Shown here: one piece after another, positions 8,151-15,204 of the stretch | How the letters are laid out: every line of letters starts with the position of its first letter | How positions within the stretch are numbered: the stretch's first letter is position 1 | NCBI GenBank assembly: GCA_046154185.1 | Contig: JBJXGE010000023.1 | Location: 1-27,757 of the forward strand | DNA from: JBJXGE01 sp046154185 | Lineage (GTDB): Bacteria > Planctomycetota > UBA8108 > UBA1146 > JAJFFE01 | Direction: 5' to 3' | Length of the DNA: 27,757 nt | Program-made: the position numbers and the translations under genes | The notes under the pieces: generated by a model | What the model was told of the DNA's origin: nothing | Database searches by the model: none | Seen by the model: the letters and a program-made list of their open reading frames with translations, nothing else

Positions 8151-8921
8151 CTAATCTTCACCCAGGACGCCGCCGCCGTTGACGCGCAAGACCGCTCCCG
8201 TCATCCACTGCGCTAAGTCGGACGCCAGAAAAACGACTGCGTTGGCGACATCCTGCGGCAGTCCGATGCGGCGGAGCGGTAACGCCGCTTCAATCGCCCG
8301 GCGTTCGGCTGGCGCGAGCGCCGCCGCCGTCATCTCAGTTTCGATCCAGCCGGGTGACACGGCGTTAATGCGAATGCGCGGCCCTAACTCGCGCGCCAGC
8401 GACTTGACCATCGCGATGACCGCGCCTTTGGCCGCCGCATAGTGGCTGTAGTGCGCCTCGCCGCGTTCACCGGCAGTCGACGCGATCTGAATGAGCACCC
8501 CACCCGCCGGCATCTTGGCCATCGCTTTCGCCGATTGCTGGGTGAGTCGAAATACCGCTTTGAGATTGAGATCGAGAGTCTCGAGCAACTGCTCTTCGGT
8601 CATCGTGGCGATCTCGGCGCGGCGCCAGAGACCGGCGTTGTTGACGACGATGTGCAACGCGCCGAAGTTGCGCACGGCGGCATCCATCAGATCGCGACAA
8701 ACCGCCGGTTGCGTCAAGTCGCCGCAGAACTCAACCGCCTCACCGCCGAGCCGCGTGATGCCATCGATCAGCGCCGCAACATCACTCGCCCGCGCCGGAT
8801 CGCGATACGCGACGACACAGCGCGCGCCCGCCGCAGTCAGCGCTTCGACACAAGCGCGGCCGATCCCGCGCGAGCCGCCCGTCACGATGGCCACCCGGCC
8901 GTCGAGGTCTATCTCAAACAC
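8151..8921 (-). CDS. SDR-family oxidoreductase (FabG-like)
   Basis: 256 residues if started at the GTG at 8921, which places the cofactor motif TGGSRGIGRA about 12 residues from the N-terminus as is normal for the family; GGAAAG lies about 7 bases upstream. An ATG at 8969 would add 16 atypical residues with GGAG only 3 bases away, and is less likely. Motifs in order: TGGSRGIG (NAD(P) binding), NNAG, the catalytic Ser in IASTAG, Y-x3-K in HYAAAKG, and NAVSPGWIETEM. The C-terminus (LASDLAQWMTGAVLRVNGG) is typical of 3-oxoacyl-ACP reductase-like enzymes. It probably reduces a ketone or oxidises an alcohol with NAD(P)(H). A FabG role is not proven, because no other fatty acid genes are adjacent. 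Confidence 0.88.
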   Translation of the reverse strand: MFEIDLDGRVAIVTGGSRGIGRACVEALTAAGARCVVAYRDPARASDVAALIDGITRLGGEAVEFCGDLTQPAVCRDLMDAAVRNFGALHIVVNNAGLWRRAEIATMTEEQLLETLDLNLKAVFRLTQQSAKAMAKMPAGGVLIQIASTAGERGEAHYSHYAAAKGAVIAMVKSLARELGPRIRINAVSPGWIETEMTAAALAPAERRAIEAALPLRRIGLPQDVANAVVFLASDLAQWMTGAVLRVNGGGVLGED

Positions 8922-9005
8922 TGAATTGCTTTCCAGTTGCCAATCACTACGCACGAAACACGAGTTCATTCACTCCGCACCGAACTCGCAGCGTTTGTTC
9001 TGGGC

Positions 9006-9593
9006 CTAGTTCATAGAAGGATCGTGCGGCATCTCCGCGTAGAAACGATACACCCCCCCGAGTGCCCGCAATGCTTCCGACCAAATGGCATCCGGCCGCG
9101 TCGCAAATATCAACTTGTCCTGTCCCACGCGAGTAATCCACGACTCCTCCGCTAACTCCTGGTCGAGTTGTCCCTCGCCCCAACCGGAATAGCCGAGAAA
9201 AAATCGGTATGCGCTCGGCACAACGATTCCCGCCGCCAGATCGCTCAAGACCGCGCCGACGTCGGCGACCAAGTAAATACCCTCGAGCACTCGACGGTCG
9301 TCCTCGCCGACCTGCGCACCCGTGCTGAGCACGAGCAATCGCCCGTTCTCGACCGGACCGCCACAGTGAAGATTGCCGAGGGTTTCCTCTGCCGCTGCGG
9401 AGTCGGCGCTCGCGAGCTTCGCCAATTGCGGAAAGACCTTCGCCAGCGGCGCATTGAGCGGCCGATTCAGCACGAGACCCATGGATCCTTCCTCGCTGTG
9501 CTCGCAGACCAAGACGACAGCGCGACGAAAATTGGGATCGACCAGCCCAGGTCCCGCGATCAGCAACGTCCCAGGGAGCACTTCGTGTTTCAT
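9006..9593 (-). CDS. yqgE: YqgE/AlgH family protein (UPF0301)
   Basis: 195 residues, close to the usual family length. The N-terminus (PGTLLIAGPGLVDPNFRRAV) and the segments CEHSEEGSMGLVLNRPL, CGGPV and FLGYSGWGEGQLDQELAEES are the family signature. The biochemical function of this family is unsettled: AlgH was linked to alginate regulation in Pseudomonas, and the crystal structures show no clear active site. No strong ribosome binding site precedes the ATG. It lies 127 bases downstream of the exonuclease gene and 84 bases before the SDR gene, on the same strand as both. Confidence 0.93.
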   Translation of the reverse strand: MKHEVLPGTLLIAGPGLVDPNFRRAVVLVCEHSEEGSMGLVLNRPLNAPLAKVFPQLAKLASADSAAAEETLGNLHCGGPVENGRLLVLSTGAQVGEDDRRVLEGIYLVADVGAVLSDLAAGIVVPSAYRFFLGYSGWGEGQLDQELAEESWITRVGQDKLIFATRPDAIWSEALRALGGVYRFYAEMPHDPSMN

Positions 9594-9720
9594 CGCGAAG
9601 TCTTCACACCGCCATCGGCATGCTTCATGGACGCTCGCCGGGCGGCTAGCAAGCGGAAGCCAATTTCAACCGCGCTTCGAAGTCGCGCATAATAGCTAAG
9701 CGCGCGCGATCGAGCCAGAA

Positions 9721-10635
9721 TCACGTCGACGAACCGGCATCGAGCAGCGTCGGCTTTGAACTCGCGTCTGACTCTGCCGCCGCCGACTGTGCCAGTGCGA
9801 CCGCGCGATCGAGGTGTTGTTTCAACAGCACTAACGCGCAAAGATCGAGACGATTGTGATGAAGAATCGGCGCGAGACGCTCGAGACGACCCGAATCCTG
9901 AAAATCCTGGTACCGCAGCGGCGCCTCGCTACCGGGCACGTCGCCGGCGCCGCGTTGACACCCCAGCAGTTCGCGCTCCAACGTCGAGAGCCGAAAGTCG
10001 GCGAAACGTCGCTTGTAGCATCGCCGAGCCGCGGGCAGCAAGTCGATGACCTCGATCGAAGTCGGCAAGGGTTCGAGCGCGTGAAATCGGAGTCGCCGCG
10101 CGAGCGCGTGGAAATCGAACCCGCGGCCATTGAACGTAATCGCGCGCGGTCGCGCGACGAGACGCGCGCGCGCGCGCGCCAGCAAGTGGAACTCCTCCGC
10201 CGGATCAGCGGCGAGTTCTTGCAACAATCGCACGCCCCCCGGCTCCGGTAACAGATAACCGGCCATGAAAATTCCATGGCTCCGCGCGAGCCCCATCGTC
10301 TCGAGATCGAGATACAGTTGGGTCGCGTCCGAATCTGGCTCGACACTCCGTGCTGCGACGCTCGTTTCCGCATATTTGCTCGTGAATTCTGGCCAAATGA
10401 CAAACTCGTCGTAGCACCACAACTCGCCATCGTGCGTCATGGGAGGCGCACCGGCGGGATGCGCGTGCGCAAGCGCGGTTTCGACGAGCGCGCCACGATT
10501 CCGGTCGCACTGTGCTGGCGCCGCGCTGGGCCAGCTCGCGAATTTCAGTTCCGCATCGTGCGCTGTCGCTGCTTCGAGCGCGCGCAGACGTTCGCGCAGT
10601 CGCCGCTCGCGCGGACGTCGGTGCTCTCGCTCCAT
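9721..10635 (-). CDS. mrfB: MrfB/YprB-like DEDDh 3'-5' exonuclease
   Basis: 304 residues, RNase H-like exonuclease fold (RNase_H_2 family). DEDDh catalytic residues can be placed: D110 and E112 in YLDLETMG, D174 in FNGRGFDFHAL, and H260 with D264 in HHNRLDLCAL. A conserved LSTLERELLG segment (about 217-225) and GDVPGSEAPLRYQDF fit the YprB family. In Bacillus subtilis MrfB acts with the helicase MrfA in a mitomycin-C repair route independent of UvrABC; that role is known for the family, not shown here. The gene follows the mrfA homologue by 45 bases on the same strand, the Bacillus order. The Bacillus protein carries a C-terminal TPR extension (from memory); here the protein ends about 40 residues after the last catalytic Asp, so that part is missing. 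The N-terminal 60 residues are Arg/Ala-rich and variable. Confidence 0.87.
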   Translation of the reverse strand: MEREHRRPRERRLRERLRALEAATAHDAELKFASWPSAAPAQCDRNRGALVETALAHAHPAGAPPMTHDGELWCYDEFVIWPEFTSKYAETSVAARSVEPDSDATQLYLDLETMGLARSHGIFMAGYLLPEPGGVRLLQELAADPAEEFHLLARARARLVARPRAITFNGRGFDFHALARRLRFHALEPLPTSIEVIDLLPAARRCYKRRFADFRLSTLERELLGCQRGAGDVPGSEAPLRYQDFQDSGRLERLAPILHHNRLDLCALVLLKQHLDRAVALAQSAAAESDASSKPTLLDAGSST

Positions 10636-10680
10636 GGCTCCCCCGGTTGTACTTCTCCAGCTGTCACTGCACTCTTGTAT

Positions 10681-13188
10681 TCAGTCGAGCCCGCGTAGCG
10701 CTTTCCGCACTTTGCGCTCTGTTCGCTCATCGAGATCCGACTCAACCGGCGCCGGCGTCGCGCTCACTGGGAGCGGCACGCCGTCGAGTTTGGGGACGTA
10801 GGCTTCGAGATCCAACAGCAAATGCAAAAGAAAGCGCGCCGCTTCTTTCGGGAACGGATACTCGAGAATCGATGGCTCCATGTAGGTCTCGACGCGCGTG
10901 CTGCTCGGCAGCACGCACGACGGACACCCCGCCGCGCAGGGACATTCGACCATCGCCTCGAGCGTCGCCGCGAGCACTTCCGGTAAGCGCTCATACCCCA
11001 ACTCCGAATACCCGATACCGCCCGGATAGAGATCGTAGATGTAGATCCGCGCCCCTTCGATAAACGAATCGAGGTCGCTCGGATCACACATCGCGCGAAT
11101 CGCCAACATCTCGCGACACAGTCGCGCCAGCCCGTGCAGACCGGAACGCAGAAAATCCGGTCCGTACGGATCCGTCGCTTTGATTGCGACCGCGGTGAGG
11201 TCGATCACGAGCGCCACCGTATCGAGCTCAAGCGGCGGCAACTCAATCCGTCCATAACCGATGTTCTCAAGCGAATGAAAGCGCACCTTCTTGAAACCGG
11301 TGAGGTGAGTGACTACGTCGACCTCGGCAAGCGACCGCCGCGCGCCCGGCCCCTCGTTCGATTCCCACTCCTCGCGCACAGTGACTTGCTTCTGACAAAG
11401 CGCTTGCGTGTAGTAACCGGTCTCTTCGCGCCGAATGTGCACGATCTTGTTGAGCGGGTCCATGCGCTCGACTAAATGCGTCTCGGTTCGATGGATGTAA
11501 ACCGCCTGCGGGTAAAGCGACAGCATCGCGGCGACATAGTCGAGTTCGCCGATGATTCGTTCGCTGCCAAGTTCGTAGATCGTGAAGTTCTCGTCGCTCG
11601 CGCTTCGCAACTTAACCTGCGCCGCCGGATACTCGCGCCCGGGAAAATAAAAACGCCCGGCCGTTTCGCGCAAGCGACCGTCCTCGACGAGGAGTCGCAA
11701 GACGCCGAGCAACTGCGTGCCGAAAAACTCCTCGTCCGGTCGTTGAAGTGGCAACTCGTAGGAAGCGCACAAAAGTTGTCGGACGAGAATGTAGGGATTC
11801 GTCGGCTCAATCGTCGCGTGCTCGGGACTCTGCGCGAACAGCTCTTCGGGATGCCGCATGAAGTATTGGTCGATGGGTTCCTGACCAGCGAGCAAAAACA
11901 CGAGCGCGTCGGAGCTGCGTCGACCCGCGCGGCCGGCTTGTTGCCGAAACGACGAGACGCTGCCGGGCCAACCGGCGATCAGGCAACATTCGAGATCGCC
12001 GATGTCGATCCCCAATTCGAGCGCGTTGGTCGCAACCACGCCTTTGAGATCGCCAGTGAAGAGACGTCGTTCGATCTCACGTCGCTCGCTCGGTAAGTAA
12101 CCGCCGCGATACGCCTCGACGCGGGCCGGCACGTCGGCGTATTGTTTTTCCGACTGCGCGCGCTCGCGAATGTAGCGCAGAATAAGCTCCACCGTGTTGC
12201 GCGAGCGGCCGAAACAAATCGATTTCACGTCGCGCCGCACGAGTTCCGGCAAGAGTCGAACCGCGACCGAAGGCGCACCCTTGCGAAAACTCGTGCCATC
12301 GTCGCGCACCACCTGCGGAGGATTCCACAGCACGAAAGTTTTCGCGCCGCGCGGCGCCCCATCATCGCCGACCACGGTCGCGTCGAGACCGAACAAGCGT
12401 TTCGCGTGTTCCGCCGGATTAGCAATCGTCGCCGAGGCGCCGATAAAAGTCGGGTTCGACCCGTAATGCCGCGCGATACGCCGCAGCCGTCGAATCACAT
12501 TGCTGGCGTGCGAACCGAAGATTCCCCGCAGCGTGTGCATCTCATCCACGACGACGTAACGTAGATTGCTGAAGAGCCCCGCCCAGCCGCCGTGGTGCGG
12601 CAAAATCGCCGCGTGCAACATGTCGGGGTTAGTGAGAATAATGCGTCCGTGCTTGCGCAATCGACGCCGCATCACGGGCTCGGTATCGCCGTCATAGATT
12701 CCGGCCTCCGCCTCGATTCCGAGCGCCTCGATCAAGCGCAGCAACGCGCGCATTTGATCCTGCGCCAACGCTTTCGTCGGAAATAAATAGAGCGCATAAG
12801 CGTTCGGTCCGCGCAATACAGCATCGAGCACCGGCAGGTTGTAGCACAGCGTCTTGCCGCTTGCGGTCGCCGAGCTCACCACGACGTGTTCGCCCGCGAG
12901 CGCGCGCGTGACGACTTCCGATTGGTGACTCCAGAGCGGCCAGGGGCCCTCGTCTGCCAGGTGTCGCAACAATCGTTCGTGAAGCGCCGGCAGCACCGCA
13001 GCGAGTCGTGCCGCGCGAGCTGACTCGTGGTGCACGTAACAGACTTCCCGGCGCTCGCGCACACTCACACGAAGTTGACGCACAAGCTCATCCAGCGGCC
13101 CTATCGACTCGGAACGCGCCGGCAACTCGAGCGGCTGGTTCCGCTCGGGCGACGGCTCGTTGCCGAGTGCCTTGTTCTCACGCGCCAT
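10681..13188 (-). CDS. mrfA: MrfA/YprA-like DEAD/DEAH-box helicase with DUF1998 zinc domain
   Basis: 835 residues from the ATG at 13188, preceded by GGAGAG with 7-base spacing. A second ATG at 13203 has no usable site. Superfamily 2 helicase motifs in order: LWSHQ (about 85-89), motif I ATASGKT (about 107-113), PTKALAQDQ, motif II DEMH (215-218), motif III SAT (252-254), ALELGIDIG, and motif VI QQAGRAGRRSSDA. The C-terminal DUF1998 region contains C749-x-C751-x3-C755-x2-C758 (CPCAAGCPSC), the zinc ligands of this family. It should unwind DNA with ATP and hand it to the exonuclease encoded directly downstream. Other possible names are generic 'DEAD/DEAH helicase' or Hrq1-like, since Hrq1 is a relative of this family; the paired exonuclease argues for MrfA. 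Confidence 0.92.
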   Translation of the reverse strand: MARENKALGNEPSPERNQPLELPARSESIGPLDELVRQLRVSVRERREVCYVHHESARAARLAAVLPALHERLLRHLADEGPWPLWSHQSEVVTRALAGEHVVVSSATASGKTLCYNLPVLDAVLRGPNAYALYLFPTKALAQDQMRALLRLIEALGIEAEAGIYDGDTEPVMRRRLRKHGRIILTNPDMLHAAILPHHGGWAGLFSNLRYVVVDEMHTLRGIFGSHASNVIRRLRRIARHYGSNPTFIGASATIANPAEHAKRLFGLDATVVGDDGAPRGAKTFVLWNPPQVVRDDGTSFRKGAPSVAVRLLPELVRRDVKSICFGRSRNTVELILRYIRERAQSEKQYADVPARVEAYRGGYLPSERREIERRLFTGDLKGVVATNALELGIDIGDLECCLIAGWPGSVSSFRQQAGRAGRRSSDALVFLLAGQEPIDQYFMRHPEELFAQSPEHATIEPTNPYILVRQLLCASYELPLQRPDEEFFGTQLLGVLRLLVEDGRLRETAGRFYFPGREYPAAQVKLRSASDENFTIYELGSERIIGELDYVAAMLSLYPQAVYIHRTETHLVERMDPLNKIVHIRREETGYYTQALCQKQVTVREEWESNEGPGARRSLAEVDVVTHLTGFKKVRFHSLENIGYGRIELPPLELDTVALVIDLTAVAIKATDPYGPDFLRSGLHGLARLCREMLAIRAMCDPSDLDSFIEGARIYIYDLYPGGIGYSELGYERLPEVLAATLEAMVECPCAAGCPSCVLPSSTRVETYMEPSILEYPFPKEAARFLLHLLLDLEAYVPKLDGVPLPVSATPAPVESDLDERTERKVRKALRGLD

Positions 13189-13412
13189 CGAACCACTCTC
13201 CATCCCTCTGCGGCGTCACGCAAACTCGAGAAGCGCGCACTTCGGCGGCTTGCGAACCGACGCGCGCCACCCTAACATCCCCTGAACATGCGCGCGAGTG
13301 ACGCCCGGCGGGAAGTGTTCGACTTCCTTGTGCCGCGGGGTTCGGCTCGGTTAGAAGTTGCGAGCCGCAGCCAGTTCTGGAAGGTCGCATTTATGAAGCG
13401 AGGGGGATGTTG
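13189..13412. other. Divergent intergenic region between mrfA and the amidase gene
   Basis: About 220 bases that must hold promoters for both directions. The one symmetrical element is GGAAGT (13311-13316), loop GTTCG, ACTTCC (13322-13327), a 6-base inverted repeat that could be an operator. No clear -35/-10 pair was recognised. Confidence 0.35.
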
Positions 13413-14687
13413 ATGCGACGCGGACAGTTCCGCGCCGTTCATGGCTCTACCGCGAGACGCATCGGCGTGACGAGAGCGGTGCGCACGGCGGGATTCGGCC
13501 TGCTGCTGCTCGCGTTCGGCTGTGTGGGGGCGCCGCCGCGCGTCGCTTCAACCGCCGAGGTTTCGGTGGCGCGGGGCCATCAACTGCTTGAACAACGCCA
13601 GTACGACTTGGCGCTCGATGCTTACCGCCGTGCGATCTCCGAGCAGCCGTCCGCGAGAGTCAGCGGCGACGCGTGGCTCGGTATCTCGTACTGCGAAATG
13701 GCGCGGGGTCGCTACCAGGCCGCCATCGATGCGCTCAAGCGTGCCGAGCCGCTTTTGATTCGAACTCCCAAGCAAGGCGAGGTGGCGGCGACGCTCGGCG
13801 AATGCTATTTCGCGCTCGATTTTTTCGAACTTGCGATCAAGAACCTGGACACGGCCGTGAAGTATCTGGGCGACGGATACCGCCGTCGGCAAGCCGCGCA
13901 TCTGCTCGCAGTGATTCACGAACGCGCCGGCAGCTTGAAGTCCGCGGCGCGCTATCGCGCCATAGCCGGCCCCGGCGATTTTCCCGAGTACGCAAATTTG
14001 CGTCGTAGCACGTCGAGCCCGGCGACTGCGGCGCCGACGCCGCGCGCCCCCGCAACGAAACGCCCGACGCCGGAAGTCGCTTCGCCGCCGCGCGAGGAAT
14101 CGAGCATGCCGAGATCTGGTCTTGTCTTTCATCCGCGCAAACACTGGGCGGCTAACCGAACGCGCAGCAACGTCACGCCAATGGGGAAAGTCGACAGCAT
14201 CACCATTCACCACACCGGTGAAAGTCCGCCACCGGCGCAGAGCACGGCGGCGGAAGTCAAAGACTACTTGCGTCGCATTCAACATCACATGCAACAGAAC
14301 CGTCAGTGGGCGGACATCGGTTACCACTATCTCATCGACACTCGTGGTGAAGTGTGGGAAGGCCGCGACGTGCGACACCAAGGCGCGCACGCCGGCAGCC
14401 CGGAGTTGAACGCCGGCAATATCGGCGTTGCGCTCATCGGGAACTTCAATCTGCGCCGGCCAAGTAGTTCTCAGTTGCGAGCGCTCGATTTGTTGGTGCG
14501 AAACTTGTGCCGGCAGCATCGCGTGCGCGCGAAACAAGTACTCGGGCACGGGATCGCTCGACGCAGCGGCGGCCTCGACGGAACGGACTGTCCCGGTCGG
14601 TTTCTTGAGCCCGAGATTGCGAAGCTGAAGCGCAGCCTCGATCAAGATTCAGCGCCGACCGCCCGGAAAGGGTCGAACGTCCGCTAA
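13413..14687 (+). CDS. TPR-containing N-acetylmuramoyl-L-alanine amidase (amidase_2/PGRP), probable lipoprotein
   Basis: 424 residues. The third codon of the open frame (ATG at 13413) is preferred because AGGGGG (13401-13406) is 6 bases upstream; the ATG at 13407 abuts it. A hydrophobic segment FGLLLLAFGC ends in Cys, a weak lipobox. Residues about 45-175 contain TPR-like helices (ALDAYRRAISEQP, AIDALKRAEPLL, AIKNLDTAVKYL). After a Pro/Ala/Thr-rich linker (about 195-230) comes the amidase_2 domain: the zinc His in ITIHHTG (about 265), YHYLID, VALIGNFN, then H and C in VLGHGIARRSGG and TDCPG (about 379 and 392). It would cleave the amide bond between MurNAc and L-Ala in peptidoglycan, outside the cytoplasmic membrane. 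Combining TPR and amidase_2 suggests a cell-wall remodelling protein with a protein partner. Confidence 0.88.
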   Translation: MRRGQFRAVHGSTARRIGVTRAVRTAGFGLLLLAFGCVGAPPRVASTAEVSVARGHQLLEQRQYDLALDAYRRAISEQPSARVSGDAWLGISYCEMARGRYQAAIDALKRAEPLLIRTPKQGEVAATLGECYFALDFFELAIKNLDTAVKYLGDGYRRRQAAHLLAVIHERAGSLKSAARYRAIAGPGDFPEYANLRRSTSSPATAAPTPRAPATKRPTPEVASPPREESSMPRSGLVFHPRKHWAANRTRSNVTPMGKVDSITIHHTGESPPPAQSTAAEVKDYLRRIQHHMQQNRQWADIGYHYLIDTRGEVWEGRDVRHQGAHAGSPELNAGNIGVALIGNFNLRRPSSSQLRALDLLVRNLCRQHRVRAKQVLGHGIARRSGGLDGTDCPGRFLEPEIAKLKRSLDQDSAPTARKGSNVR

Positions 14688-15204
14688 CGGTCGTCGGTGT
14701 GGCGGTGGGTAACGCGGTAGCCAACTCGAGTGCGGTTCGAGGATTTTTCATTAGGTAGCGTCAGCACATTGGGATCCGGCGATGAACGCGGCGCGCGTCG
14801 ACTCGACGGTTCGTCGCTCGAGTTCTGGCCGTCGAGTTGCGTTCGTGGCAGCGCCAGAGGATCCAGGTCTCGCCTCGCTTCCCACCGCTTGCCCATACTT
14901 CTCGTGTCCCCCCTCCCTCGTCCGCCCCACCCAGTCTCCGCCTGAATCCTCTGGCATTCACTCGAGTTGCGAAACGGACGGACACCGGAGCGTCTCCCGA
15001 CCCGGCGACGGCGCCAACGGCAGCTATAATCAGCACTCGCCGAGAGTCGACGAGCAGGCTCGCCGGCCATCGTCAGCGCGCGCCATCATCATGCGACGAG
15101 AACTGATCCGGCGAGAACTGGAAGTTGTGCGCACGAAGTACTGCTTCGGCTATGATCGCGCACAAGCTCTGAGACGCCGCCATTGAAACAAGGTCTAGCA
15201 CGTC
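14688..15204. other. Intergenic region of about 500 bases
   Basis: Frames on both strands cover this stretch but are Arg/Ser/Pro-rich and similar to nothing I know. There are two -10-like hexamers: TATAAT at 15025-15030 and TATGAT at 15151-15156. Neither has a convincing -35 at 16-18 bases; TTGTGC at 15125 is 20 bases from the second. Either could serve the protease gene. No terminator hairpin with a T-run follows the amidase gene. Confidence 0.4.

Noticed and set aside
10165..10182. Run of alternating CG
   Set aside because: It is a short coding stretch of Arg and Ala codons in a GC-rich gene, not a functional repeat.
11340..11375. GTTCGATTCC, resembling a tRNA T-loop
   Set aside because: It lies inside the helicase coding sequence; no acceptor or anticodon stem can be built around it.
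13311..13327. GGAAGT-GTTCG-ACTTCC as a LexA-type SOS box upstream of mrfA
   Set aside because: It lacks the CGAAC-N4-GTTCG arrangement, and MrfAB in Bacillus is not known to me as an SOS gene pair; kept only as a possible operator.
13548..14645. Minus-strand frame of 365 codons
   Set aside because: Antisense to the amidase, whose zinc ligands and TPRs are clear on the plus strand.
14684..15186. Frames on both strands in the amidase-protease gap
   Set aside because: No motif, no ribosome binding site, and biased Arg/Ser/Pro composition.
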